In this document: piece by piece, positions 34,017-44,593 of the stretch
Numbering within the stretch: position 1 is the first letter of the stretch
How the letters are laid out: each line of letters opens with the position of its first letter
DNA from: Tieghemiomyces parasiticus
Taxonomy: Eukaryota > Kickxellomycota > Dimargaritomycetes > Dimargaritales > Dimargaritaceae
Length of the DNA stretch: 64,000 bases
Assembly (NCBI GenBank): GCA_027575765.1
Contig: JANBPT010000051.1
Coordinates: forward strand, 27,723-91,722
Direction of reading: 5' to 3'
Made by a program: the position numbers and the translations under genes
The notes under the pieces: generated by a model
What the model saw: only the letters and a program-made list of their open reading frames with translations
Told to the model about the DNA's origin: nothing
Databases searched by the model: none

Positions 34017-34966
34017 ATGGTGCCCACCCTTCCCCGTTCCAAGAAGGCCGACGTGACGGCTGAGCAGCTCCACGAGGTCAATGAGGCCTTCAACCTATTC
34101 GACTCCGATAGCGATGGCCAGCTCGACTATTACGAGTTTAAGGTAGGTGCCTCCAAACGGTCAACACTCACCAGAGTAGAGCCTTTCGGGTTCATTTCCT
34201 TTCTGCTCGGTCCTCCGATTATAGTCTAGGTGTCAATGGAAACTGCCCGTCTGACCACTAACGTCAAGCCTTTTTGGCACCCCAAATCATTTCTTCCATA
34301 TTACAATCTGACAGGTTGCCATGAAGGCCTTGGGTTTCGAAGTTCCCAAGAGTGAGGTACTACAACTCCTCAAACAATACAGTCGGGGTGACAGCCAGCG
34401 GGTCACTCAGTCCGACTTTATCACCATCAGTAAGCTTTCACCTAAACGTTATCGCCGTGAGCGGTGCCGATCTATGAAAACCTAGCGATCTGTAGACGTA
34501 CCCACCCTAACCTGACCACCATTTGCTGATTACCTCTTTTTTTTGGTTTCATCCAATCCACTCCGATGATGGTGACGACCGCCGCCACAGTGACGGAAAA
34601 GATCCGTCAGCGTGACCCGATGGAAGAGATCCATAAGGCCTTCAAACTCTTTGACGAGAACGGCAACGGTCGGATCACCGTCGGTGACCTGCGGCGAGTG
34701 GCCCAGGAACTGGGTGAGAGTCCGAACGATGAAGAACTCCAGGCCATGATTGACGAGTTTGACATGGACAACGACGGCGCCAGTAAGTGATACGTTAAGG
34801 GGCAGACTTTTCAGAGCATAGAACCGGCGTGCTAGCTAATTCGTTTCCTCGGCGATACGGCCTGCTGATCAACCATCTAACCGCCATGCCTACTGTAATT
34901 TACCTGCTTGCTCACCGTCCTCCAGTTAATGAGAAGGAATTCGTCAGCATTATGCGCGGCGATTAA
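34017..34966 (+). CDS. CDC31: Centrin (Cdc31-type EF-hand protein)
   Basis: Exons join(34017..34142,34315..34429,34591..34782,34926..34966), 157 residues, phases consistent; donors GTAGGT, GTAAGC, GTAAGT, acceptors ACAG, ACAG, CCAG. Four EF-hands in centrin order: EF1 loop residues 29-40 (DSDSDGQLDYYE, canonical), EF2 loop 65-76 (S-R-G-D...D, degenerate, lacks the first Asp and final Glu), EF3 102-113 (DENGNGRITVGD) and EF4 138-149 (DMDNDGAINEKE, canonical). The linkers VAMKALGFEVPK and KIRQRDPMEEIHKAFKLFD and RVAQELGE are diagnostic of centrin rather than calmodulin. Centrins act at the spindle pole body or basal body, and also in mRNA export and repair complexes. The N-terminal tail is short (about 13 residues). 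Confidence 0.93.
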
Positions 34967-35164
34967 TCGCCAACCACCACCGTAGCTCCTGTGGGTACTG
35001 TTGACCACCCGAGGACTTTGCCCTCGACCCCTATAGTAGATACATGTCTGTCAATACTGGATTGATTATTTTCTTCTTTTTTTTATAACACTCCGTGCCC
35101 TCAATCCAGTCTTTACCCCACTGGCCTTCTCAATTGATTCCCTATCCGTTAAATATATAATGTT

Positions 35165-35170
35165 TTTATT
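35165..35170 (-). terminator. AATAAA-type polyadenylation signal candidate
   Basis: AATAAA on the minus strand about 70 bp beyond the stop codon of the prolyl-tRNA synthetase gene, in an AT-rich convergent spacer (34967-35238). Confidence 0.35.
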
Positions 35171-35238
35171 ATTAGCATTTAATACACCTTTCCCATCCCA
35201 TGGACAATCCAAGTCGTAGCTGGAACACCGGAGTTCAG

Positions 35239-37353
35239 CTAGGCCAGATTGTGCGTTCGTTCTAGGGAATCCAGTGTCGAAAGAAGGTCGGCTGCCGGGA
35301 CCATTCGTCGCTCGTTAGTATGCCGGATATGCAGCTCTACCTCGCCGTGGAGCAAAAACTGCTTGCCGACCACCACCACCCAGGGGAATCCGATAAGCTC
35401 GGTATCCTTGAACCGTTGACCGGGGGTAAGTGTCGTGCGGTCGTCAATGATGACCTGGTCTCGCCAGTAAAACGGCTCAGCCGGGACTTCCGTGGCCGCC
35501 GGGCCCGGGGCCGATTCATCAACCTCCAAGCCCAGTATATTGGTGGCAGCAGTCGTAGGGGCGATGAGGCTGCGGGTCTGGAGGTGATCGTAGAGCCGTT
35601 CGACGAAACGCCATACGGCGCCCTCCGGGTCTGAGACGCTCGCAGGGATCTGTTTGGCCCGAGGTACGATGGGTAGGATACAAAGTCGGTAAGGTGCGAT
35701 GGCCGGCGGCCAGAAGATCCCTCGGACGTCGTGGTTGCGGTCGGCCACGGCGGCGACGATACGTGAGAGACCGATGCCGTAGCAACCCATTTCGATGGGC
35801 GACCCCTCGGTAGTGGTGCCAGCCGACGCGTTGCGGATGAGAGCGCCTAGAGGTTGCGAGTACTTGGTACCCAAGTAGAAGGTGTGACCCACTTCGATGG
35901 TGGCAACGGCCTCAATCGGGCTAGCAATCGGGGTGGGCGATTCGGCATGACACGACGGACAGAGGTCACCAGCCTGGATTTGAACCAAATCGGCACCGTG
36001 GACCGAGACGACCCCGGCGGCCTTGCCCTGCAGGCGCTCATCAGTCAACTTGGTATCTTGGGTCCCGGCCGGTAGAAGCTGCCCGTCGATCAGGAGTTGA
36101 CACGGTAACGGATGGGCCAGGTTCGTCCGCAAGGAGTTGGCCGGGGTTAAGTCCGATTGTGAGGAACATGAAGTGGGACCACTACCCAGGGCCTCAGCCA
36201 GCTGATCTAGGGTATACGTGGTCACGTCGTGCTCGCTATCGGTAAGGTGTGGCGTCAGTTTGTGCGAGTTTAACGACCGGTCTTGGTGCACCACCGTCAC
36301 TAGGGCCCGGGTAGTGGCCGCATGAGGATCGGCGCCGGTGGGCCCAGAATCGTGGCCCCGGACGAGAGCGACGTTTACAGTGAAGGGTAGTTTGGTCAGG
36401 GTGGTGAGTAGTACGTGGTCGACGTGGCCATGGTGAAGGGCATCTGCGAACGTTAGGAGGAGCGGCCAGACCTCCTCTGGGGTGACGGCCAGAGGGCTCG
36501 TCGTTAAGTCAGACTTGGCATCTGGCTGGACGACCCCAGTGGCGCACTCGGCGTTGGATGCATACCGGCACCGCGGGCAAGTTAACACGTGGTCCTCGCC
36601 CGTAGCCGACGGGTAGTGGAACTCATGTGACAGGGTGCCACCGATATTCCCGCTGTCGGCACGGGCCTCCACAAAGTCCAGGCCGATTTGCCTAAAGAAG
36701 TACCGATACAACTCCCGCACCTCGTCGTAGGTGCGCAGGGCGCCGGACTGGTCGGCGTCGAAGCTATAAAGGTCCTTCATGACAAACTCACGGGCCCGCA
36801 GTAGTCCGGCTCGGGGGCGCAGCTCGTCACGGAACTTGCGGCCGACCTGGTACAGCCGAAGCGGGAGCTGGCGGTAGGACGAAACGTCCCCAGCCACCAG
36901 GTGGGTTATCTCCTCTTCGTGAGTTGGACCCAGGCAGTACGGTGTGGCCTTGCGGTCAGTCAAGCGGAATAGTTCGCGGCCCGTGGTTTCCCACCTCCCC
37001 GTCTGTTTCCATAGGTCAGCGGCGAGTAGGTTTGGCAGCGCTAGTTTGTGGGCACCGCCGTGGTGGGCCATGGTCCGGTCGACAAGAGCCTCAAGGCGGG
37101 CAAGGACTCGCTGTCCTAGCGGCAGCAGGGAATAAATTCCTGTGCTAGACACCCGGATCAGGCCGGCCCGGACGAGCAGACGATGGCCAGCGGAAGTGGT
37201 ATCGAGGGAGGGTCCCGATTCAGGTTTGAGCGTGGGTGCAAATAGCCGCGAGAGGTGCTGCCGGTAGGTATGGAGGGTGCGGGCGGCCAGAGGGCGAGTT
37301 CCCCGGACGGTGGGGGTCCTAAGGGGTCGCACACGGTCGACAAGTCGCAACAT
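35239..37353 (-). CDS. AIM10: Mitochondrial prolyl-tRNA synthetase (bacterial type)
   Basis: Single-exon 704-residue class II aminoacyl-tRNA synthetase from ATG 37353. Upstream in-frame sequence to 37500 lacks an ATG. Residues 1-50 are rich in Arg, Leu and Thr with few acids, a mitochondrial presequence. Motif 1 spans about 72-100 (STGIYSLLPLGQRVLARLEA). GPTHEEE (142-148) recognises proline in this family. Motif 2 is FRDELRPRAGLLRAREFVMK (174-193). Motif 3 includes GCYGIGLSRIVAAVADRNHD, followed by IFWPP and the anticodon-binding domain. The central segment contains two CxxC pairs (CPRC, CPSC) and a divergent insertion region where bacterial enzymes have the editing domain. It charges mitochondrial tRNA-Pro with proline using ATP. 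Confidence 0.93.
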   Translation of the reverse strand: MLRLVDRVRPLRTPTVRGTRPLAARTLHTYRQHLSRLFAPTLKPESGPSLDTTSAGHRLLVRAGLIRVSSTGIYSLLPLGQRVLARLEALVDRTMAHHGGAHKLALPNLLAADLWKQTGRWETTGRELFRLTDRKATPYCLGPTHEEEITHLVAGDVSSYRQLPLRLYQVGRKFRDELRPRAGLLRAREFVMKDLYSFDADQSGALRTYDEVRELYRYFFRQIGLDFVEARADSGNIGGTLSHEFHYPSATGEDHVLTCPRCRYASNAECATGVVQPDAKSDLTTSPLAVTPEEVWPLLLTFADALHHGHVDHVLLTTLTKLPFTVNVALVRGHDSGPTGADPHAATTRALVTVVHQDRSLNSHKLTPHLTDSEHDVTTYTLDQLAEALGSGPTSCSSQSDLTPANSLRTNLAHPLPCQLLIDGQLLPAGTQDTKLTDERLQGKAAGVVSVHGADLVQIQAGDLCPSCHAESPTPIASPIEAVATIEVGHTFYLGTKYSQPLGALIRNASAGTTTEGSPIEMGCYGIGLSRIVAAVADRNHDVRGIFWPPAIAPYRLCILPIVPRAKQIPASVSDPEGAVWRFVERLYDHLQTRSLIAPTTAATNILGLEVDESAPGPAATEVPAEPFYWRDQVIIDDRTTLTPGQRFKDTELIGFPWVVVVGKQFLLHGEVELHIRHTNERRMVPAADLLSTLDSLERTHNLA

Positions 37354-38318
37354 CGTTAAGAGCAGTAGAATGGACTGGGTGGAAAGCGGCGAATGTGTAT
37401 TGAGAGGAAATGCAGCGTGCCCTTGAGACCTGAGGGGACCAAGGCGATCAGGAGGGTGTGCACCCGCCTTGCAGACCCATCCCCGAACGGAGAGGGCCAC
37501 TTAAGGAAATTCTGGACTATACCGCCAGTCCAACCGCTACGCCGGGAAGGCAGCGAAGGCAGCGTCCCGCAGCAGATATTCCAATGAGGGGACAGCCCGA
37601 TCCTCCTCGGCGAGCGCATATAGTAGGGTAGCGATCAACCCCTAAAGTGGCGGTTGGTTGGCCAGATTGCTGACGGGGAGCAAATATGCGGGGTCGTATG
37701 GTGAGCTAACCCTTGATCAGCCAGCGTCCGCTTTTTCGCACTCCGCTCGAAACCTCTGAGGGGAAAGTGCCCAGCGCCGCGATGTGTACGTCAGGCGGGC
37801 CGAGTGGCAGCCTGGCCAAGGCTACAGTCCTGGCGGGTGGGGGTGGCCAGCTAGCGTCGATCGAGGACCTCGTGGGCCGGCCAACAGACCTCAGTAGCGG
37901 CGTTCGCACCTCCCGCTACAACGCCCCGATGTCAGGTTCCTTGTGCCGCGGACGCCACTATTAGGCCCAGGGATGTTGAGAGTCCAGGGAGACCTGGCGC
38001 CCAAGTCCTTTGTCTCTTAAACAGTCTCGGGTGTCACTTGCCTGTCGACAGCAGTTCCCCTCCCCCTTCTTCCCTCATTTCCGCACTAGCCCGACCGGGA
38101 TTGACCCCTTCCCCCAACCCTCTTCCTAGCATTGCCCACCCTCACCGTCTCAGCCTAGTGGTGTCTTACCCATTCCCCCTGCTTTCGGACCTTCCCCAGC
38201 TCGACCCCCAATCCCCGCCTCATCCCCCAACCATCCGACCACATAACCACCCGAGCACCCTTTCGACATCCCCTCTCCCTTGTGTAACTCCCTACTTCAC
38301 CTCGTTCCCGGGCCACCC
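37354..38318. promoter_or_regulatory. Divergent intergenic region between AIM10 and BUD6
   Basis: 965 bp between divergent starts 37353 (-) and 38319 (+). The BUD6-proximal 280 bp are very C-rich (CT/CCCC tracts), as at other starts here. Both promoters must lie within it; no specific site is claimed. Confidence 0.45.
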
Positions 38319-40568
38319 ATGTCATCCGAGCATCACTACTATCCGCAGCAGCAGCAGCCCCGGGCCCCGGTGTCGGAAGGCGCCCATCCGCGCTACCCCG
38401 GGGATGAGGCTTACACCGGCGGCAACTTCAGTCAGTCGGTCCAGGGCCTGGCTCGGTCGGGCATGTCCAGCCGGCGCCGCATCTCCAGTGGCGACCGGAG
38501 GGGCGGCAACCGTCAGCAGGTCGTAGTGGGCGGGCTGAACGACTTGCAGGGACATTACCCAGGCGACCCGCTAGCCGCTACCCCCACGGACCCTTATCCG
38601 GCGGGCCACCTGGGTCAGGAGCGGCCCACGTACCCCGGGGGTCATCCGTCGCCGCATGCCTACCGCACGGGCGTCGCCCCCACCACGCACAGTCCCTTGC
38701 TCCCGGCCTCCTACCTTCCTGATGGCGGCCCGTACGCCCCGGCCCACCGGGTACCTTCTTCGGAACGCTTCGCTGTCCACAAGCCGGTATCTCCAGGTGC
38801 CACGCAGAACACCGGTCTGGCCCGGCGGTCAGCTGAACCACCACTGATACGGCCGAACCCAAGCTATAGTCCCGCTCACGAAGGAGAAGCACCCTCACCC
38901 CCCATGATGTACGCCTCTGCCTCCTCACCCGTGGTGGCCCGGCGGTCTCGTGAGGCGAGTCTTTTCGTCCAGTACCGGCTTAGGGTCAAGAAGGTCCGGC
39001 CGGTAGGATTCGCAAGCGTAGATGAACTCACGGCGTGGTTGACCGAAATCTACCGCGACGCGTTCGGTGACACGGAGACAGCCGGTGGTGACTACATTCC
39101 CTACGTATGCCAGCCCCAGAGTACCGTGTTTTACGAAGTGGAGGACGTGGCCGAGGTTGTCCCCGGTTGTACGCTCCGTTTCAACCTTGACGACGTCCCA
39201 GCGGCCCCGACTGTACCCACTCGTTCTGACTCGACCGCCGAGGGGGTGCAGGTGATCGGCGAGGGTACCAAAGAGGTACTGGAGCTGCTTAAGTCGCTCG
39301 TGCTGGCCCAATCCGAGCGGCATGAATCACTGCTTACCCGTATCGATGCAGTCCCTGCCGCCGTCAGCATCAATCCCACCAACGCGCGATCGGCTCGTGG
39401 CAGTCCCGTCAAGCCCATCTCGGCCCAGACTGCCCAGGACCTGGGGTCGCAACTTCGCACAGCCCAGCAGGAGCTCCGTCTCCTTCGCCAGACATACCGG
39501 GACCAGCAGGAGCAAACCGAGGCGCTGATCCGTACGATGAAGGCCGAGTACGTGGTCCTTCGCGAGGGTCTGACTCGGCAACCCAAGGCGATGCGGGCGC
39601 TGATCGAGAACGGCAAGGCCAAGCTGGGAAAATCGACGGACGACATTGCGGCACGCAACGACGAGCTCCGCACCCTAATTGACACGATACGACAGGACCT
39701 CACCCAGCGTCGCAGCCGGCCCAGCCCGTCCATCATGGCCTTTATCGAGCGCGAGTGCGCGGCGGTGTCGCGCGAGCTCCAAGAGCACCTGCGCTTCGTC
39801 GAGGACGTCAAGCCCGTGTGGAAGAACGCGTGGGAGGACGAGCTGCAGAACATCATGAGCGAGCAGCTCTTCGTCAAGGACCAGCAGAGCCTCCTGGAGG
39901 ACCTACAACACGAGAGCGAGGTGATGAACAAGTTCTACACTCAGCTCAAGCAGTACGCCTCGATCCGTGACACCTCCGATCTGGCTGACGACGACGGCGG
40001 CGCGAACGGCGGTGGCGGTGGCAGCCGGGGCATCCCGCGGGTGTTTGACGTGGCACCCGCGGAGGACGGACCCATGATCCTTCAAGACGTGTTCCAAGAG
40101 ATCTCGTGCATCAGTGTCAACTCACAGAAGCGCCTGGAGGCCCTGGAACGTGCGCAGAAGGTTCGGCAGCGTGAACTAGCGTCCAAGACGGACGAGTTTG
40201 CGGACGAGTTGGCCGGGTTCGTCCAAGCCCAGCGACTCCGTAAGACGGGCGGGACGGAGGAATTGGAACGCCAGCGTCAAAAGAAGGACCGTGAGGTGCT
40301 CCGTATGATGAACGAGACCCAGCAACAGCTCCTGGATTACCAGCGCGAACAGCGGTTGCTCCGCCAGACCCAGAAGGCCGAGCAGCAGCGGCGAGCCCTC
40401 CTCCGGCAGCAGGCCCTCGCGGCCGCCAATTCGGCCAACCTGGCCAGTGCGGCGGAACCGCCGGCGGGGGCCGAGGCAGCCGAACCGAAGCAGGATGGTG
40501 AGCGGGAAGGGCATGAAAACGACCAGGCCACAACTAAAGGGGACGATACTGAGCCGGCAACCCCCTGA
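38319..40568 (+). CDS. BUD6: Bud6/Aip3 polarity protein (AIP3 domain)
   Basis: Single-exon 749-residue protein. The first ATG in frame is 38319 (MSSEHHYYPQQQQ). Residues 1-210 are low-complexity Gln/Pro/Gly/Ser. At about 215-290 lies the AIP3 N-terminal fold: LFVQYRLRVKKV, DELTAWLTEIYRDAF, then YVCQPQSTVFYEVEDVAEVV and GCTLRFNLDD. These correspond to the Bud6 pattern of 'phosphate-type' beta-strands followed by PQS-x-x-x-YELED. From about 330 to 690 the protein is a long coiled coil (LRTAQQELRLLRQTYRDQQE and a Gln/Arg-rich C-terminal helix) containing the AIP3 core. An acidic tail ends it. Bud6 binds actin and formins (Bni1) and promotes actin-cable nucleation at growth sites. A Gly-rich break lies near residue 575. 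Confidence 0.88.
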   Translation: MSSEHHYYPQQQQPRAPVSEGAHPRYPGDEAYTGGNFSQSVQGLARSGMSSRRRISSGDRRGGNRQQVVVGGLNDLQGHYPGDPLAATPTDPYPAGHLGQERPTYPGGHPSPHAYRTGVAPTTHSPLLPASYLPDGGPYAPAHRVPSSERFAVHKPVSPGATQNTGLARRSAEPPLIRPNPSYSPAHEGEAPSPPMMYASASSPVVARRSREASLFVQYRLRVKKVRPVGFASVDELTAWLTEIYRDAFGDTETAGGDYIPYVCQPQSTVFYEVEDVAEVVPGCTLRFNLDDVPAAPTVPTRSDSTAEGVQVIGEGTKEVLELLKSLVLAQSERHESLLTRIDAVPAAVSINPTNARSARGSPVKPISAQTAQDLGSQLRTAQQELRLLRQTYRDQQEQTEALIRTMKAEYVVLREGLTRQPKAMRALIENGKAKLGKSTDDIAARNDELRTLIDTIRQDLTQRRSRPSPSIMAFIERECAAVSRELQEHLRFVEDVKPVWKNAWEDELQNIMSEQLFVKDQQSLLEDLQHESEVMNKFYTQLKQYASIRDTSDLADDDGGANGGGGGSRGIPRVFDVAPAEDGPMILQDVFQEISCISVNSQKRLEALERAQKVRQRELASKTDEFADELAGFVQAQRLRKTGGTEELERQRQKKDREVLRMMNETQQQLLDYQREQRLLRQTQKAEQQRRALLRQQALAAANSANLASAAEPPAGAEAAEPKQDGEREGHENDQATTKGDDTEPATP

Positions 40569-41351
40569 CGGCATTAAGAAGGCAAAGGATGAGAAGTAAC
40601 GGCTAGTCTCGAGCCTGCTGCCTGACCCCGACACGTTCGAATTCTAGGGCCTCCCCCCTCCCCCCAGCCCTAGCGCGCTCCCTACGAAGCTTCCTCTTCT
40701 TCACCCTTACTTACCGACTTCTTCTCCACTCTACGTTTACGCTTTATTCGTCATCCGCATCCTCTTGATTCACAATGTCCCACCCTCTACATAGCCCCTC
40801 TTTCCCTTGACCATTAGCCGCGGCGCCCCTCCTCCCCATTAAAGACAGTGGTTACTTTGAACCTTTTTTGGACCCAATATAGTGGTACAAGTCGTGTGAG
40901 TAGGATGGGAGTGGGGAGGGGACTAATGTAGCGAACTACGATGTAGCACAAGCCGGCATGGTGGGACAAAAATTGCATTATAACGTAAGATTCGTGAAAC
41001 GTGATGGCCTATTTGATGTGTATTTATAACGGTATAGCACAGCCAGTTGTCAACTACCAATGGTTCAGAACTGCCCAGCAAGAGTTAACATAAACCAATG
41101 TCGATAGATATCATCATGAACCTAGGAACTAAAGATAAATATGTAATTTCGATAACGGTGAATAAGAGTTGGAAATAAAATGGCGCCCGACGACGCCAGC
41201 GGAAAGAAGGGGTGGGTGGGGATTAGAATGCGCTATTGGTTGATTGTGCGTGTGTGTGAGGGATTTTTTTAGGGGAGGGTTGAAGATCAACATTATTTGC
41301 TTGTCAAATAGGGCGGGAAGGGGGAGGGGGAGAGCGGGGAGGGGACTTGGC
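40569..41351. other. Convergent intergenic region
   Basis: About 780 bp between BUD6 (+) and the ChAPs gene (-). It contains both 3' flanks; the second half is AT-rich. No gene is seen. Confidence 0.55.
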
Positions 41352-44300
41352 TTACCACTCGCTCCCCTCCATCTGAAAAGCCTGGGCAAAGGCAAAGTAC
41401 CGGGTAACGAGTCGATGGAGCGGGGGCGCGAGGTTCATCGAAATAAGCACATTTTGAACCTTAGACAGCCCATGTTCCCGGATCAACGTGACAACATGGG
41501 CGGCGACGGCCGAGGGGTAAATCATTTCGTTGTACCACCGTTCCTGGTAGATGGCAAGCTGCACGACGGCATTGAGCGCCATCTGGAGGTTACCTTCCTC
41601 GGTGTACAGAGTCAGCAGCTGGAGCCAGGGTTTAGGGGAGAAGCGCTGCTGGACGCTGTGGATGTAGGCCTCCTTGGACTCCGCCTTGTACAATAAGCGC
41701 CACGCCAGGTCACCGAGCGCTTCCCACTCGGCCGCCGTGTGGCGGAACGTCGACTGCGGGTTGGCCTGCGAGCGGTAGATTTCCGACATGGAGTCAATGT
41801 ACGCCCGGAGGTCTTCGTACAGGACCATAAACAGATTGTCCAGCCAGCGCTCACACAGCCGTTTGTGGTGGATCGAACCGATCGGATCGCGGTGCGCCGC
41901 CGCCGTCGCCTGCGGGGGTTGCTTCTCCGTGAACGGCGCGCTAGTGCCAGGTGTCCGCGGGTCAGCATCTCTAACCACGACGGGACCGTCACCCGTATCC
42001 GCCGGCGGGTCGGGCTGGGTCGTAATCTCGTCCGCGTCGGTCGTCGTCGTCGCCGCCGCGGTAGCCCAGGCCGACGCGTCATGGGTCTGATCATCGGTGG
42101 CAGTCGTCCGCGATTCCGCTTCGATATCCACACTAATCATGGATTGACCATCGACGTCGGGGTCCTCCTCGTGGCGAGTGCCCGTCCCTCGGTCTTCGCC
42201 GTTGTCGGCACCTGGACGCTCGTGCGACGGTTGGAACCCTACGGCGTCCTCGAATTCGGAATCCATCGATGTCAGGGGATCACGAGTACGTACCGAGCCG
42301 TCCTGAGAAGCACCGAAGGTACCAACGTCGTCGGCCACGGCAGAATCCGATAGGTGCAGGTGGTCCAGGTCGTCGAGGACACGTACCTCGTCTGGGGCCG
42401 CCAAGGTTTCGGATTCCGCCGGCGGCGGGGAGGATGGGGTAGGCGTCCCCGATGTTGGCGGCGTAGGCGATGCAGCCCGGGGTTCGGTGGGCTCGTCGGC
42501 GGTTCGAACCGGCGCGGCCACGGGTGAGGCGGCGGTGGTGGTGTTGTCATCCGGAGCCGTGGTGGTAGTGGTGTCCTCCCGCGCTTTTTGCTGCCGGTAC
42601 TCGTCCTCCATGACGAATACCGCCGACCGTAGTCGTAGCAACTCGTCCCACCCAACTTTCTTGACGAGCTGAGCCAGGAACCCGTACGCCTTGGAGAACG
42701 TGCCCCGCAGGCCTGGGGCCGGTAGCCGCAGTAGGTACGATTCAGCCGGGTCGACCAGTTTGGGCTCATAGTCTGACAGGTCCATGACGTTGCTGAGTTC
42801 CGTCTTGACCGGCAGGTGTACCTTGGCCGGCTGCGGCATGCGCGGGTAGTCCTTGTCGGTGAAGGTGAACATGGGGCAAGAGTTGAGCGTGAGGAGGGCA
42901 AGCTCGAATCGTTCTGCCGTCACATAGGCCTCGGTTAGCTTGGCCCAGGCCAAAAACTCCGACGGCGCGCACTTGACGGCATACTTGGCCAACTGGATTG
43001 CCGCGTCGAACTTCTTCTTGCGCAACAGGAAATCGACCTGCGCGTGCAGGAGGCTGTAGCTGGCCGGTGATTTCTGCAGAGCCTCGTGCAGGATACGCAC
43101 ACCCTTCACCTCCAGGTTGGCCCCGAAGTAGCAGCGCGCCAGTAAGGCGCCCACTTCGGCGTCCTTTGGGTACAGGCTCTCGTAGAATTTGGCGGCGGTG
43201 GTGAACCTACCGCAGTCCTCAAAGTACTTCAGGAGACCGTCGTTGAGGTAGTTGCGGATGGGGGTCGTCATTTGGACCTCGGAGTTAGACCCGAGCTGCC
43301 AGCCTGAAGAGGGAAAAGGCGGGAGGCGGTGGGAGGGATGGTTATAAAGGAGTAATTAGGGTTGAGTAGAGGGAGGGGGACTGGTAGTAAGGCAGCCATT
43401 TGGCAGTATGAATGGTCACCCGGGCCACCGTCCAGCCAGCTCGTTCAAGGTAAAATCGTGGACCTACCTTGCCAGTAGAGCGCCGCACAGGACTCCAGGA
43501 ACCGGTTCTCCATCATGGTCGAGGCGAGAGGGTACACGCGCCGCAGGGCGTGCAGTCGATAGCCGCCCTCCTCGCTGTACAGAATGGCGCGCAGCGTCGC
43601 CGAGACATGGCACTCCTGCCACAGTTGGGCCGTGGTAGCAATTCGTTCCCCACGGGGTGTCACGGCGTAGCTGTCGACACCGCCGGGGATCCTGACCTCC
43701 ACCCGCACGTCCACATGGGAGAAGGCGTTGTAGCAGCTGGGGTAAGCAAATGAGGGTTGGCAAGTGCGGAGGATAAAATCAGAAATTAAGGACTGGCATC
43801 GACATTCGGAGATTTTGTTGGTAGGAGGGGTACCGTAAGCTGACAGACAAGAAATTCGCCTCGGCCGGAAGTGGGAAACTTACCAGAAAATGCCTGACCG
43901 GATCTTCCATGTGGGGGTTTTGGTGAACCAGCCCTGGCTGTCGTCGACGGAGTACGTCAGCGAATTGATATAGGCGGCCAGACTAGCGGAGGAGGAGGCG
44001 TCGGCACCCAAGACATTATGATAGGAACCGATCTAATGAGACAACGGAGGTAGATGTAAATGTAATGTTCGTGGTTGAGAGTCAGTCAGGATGCACCAAG
44101 GTTACATTCATCATCTCACCAATGGCCGTTGTAGGTCACCCAAGGCTCTACCGCTCAACCACTGAAGACACCGGCAATATACTTACCTCTTTGATGGCGG
44201 ACTTGTTAATGGTGTTGACCTTGGTGACGTGGCAAAGGTCCGGCGGGCCGAGGTCGCGGAAGGCGGCTGTAAAGGCCGGAGGCGTAACCCATGGGGATTA

Positions 44301-44593
44301 AGGGGATTACGATGGTTTACAGAAATGAAGAAAAAGGGTGGGGGTGAATAGTGGTAGAGGTGGTTAAGACAAAAGCTTTGGACGGGTCTCGTGTTATTCA
44401 TATCGCCTCCCCTGTACCAAAAAACAATGCTGGATGCACGTCTGGCTAACCATATCCATCATAATCCGGCACTCCGGCGGAGTTCGGCCGATGAATTCTT
44501 CCGGCACTTACCTAGACTTTCGGTCCGGACGGCGAGGGCCTCGCCGACCTCATTCTCAAAGAATTCGGGGACGTCGCGTAGGGTGTCGGCCAT
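41352..44593 (-). CDS. BCH1: ChAPs family exomer subunit (Bch1/Bud7-like), TPR protein
   Basis: Exons complement(join(41352..43303,43468..43736,43884..44032,44187..44266,44512..44593)), 843 residues, phases consistent. N-terminal family marks: RDLGPPDLCHVTKVN, IGSYHNVLG, then CCYNAFSHVDVRVEVRIPGG across the exon 3/4 junction. TPR-type helices follow (GALLARCYFGANLEVKGVRI, LEALQKS, AKYAVKCAPSEFLAWAKLTE). Between the helical halves sits a disordered, acidic, Thr/Pro/Ser-rich insert of roughly 200 residues (TTTTTAPDDN through FTEKQPP). The C-terminal part (LCERWLDNLFMVLYEDLRAY, LVTRYFAFAQAFQMEG) is again family-like. ChAPs with Chs5 form the exomer coat that exports cargo such as chitin synthase from the trans-Golgi. 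The final TGG-TAA overlaps a GTAAGC that could be a donor to a further short exon. Confidence 0.85.

Noticed and set aside
35239..37500. Longer prolyl-tRNA synthetase starting near 37500
   Set aside because: The extension has no ATG, and the methionine at 37353 begins a typical mitochondrial presequence.
39131..39931. 266-codon minus-strand frame
   Set aside because: Antisense shadow of the BUD6 coiled-coil region, Ser/Arg-rich with no domain.
41739..42353. 204-codon plus-strand frame
   Set aside because: It lies opposite the ChAPs coding sequence, is Arg/Val-rich from the complementary codons, and has no domain.
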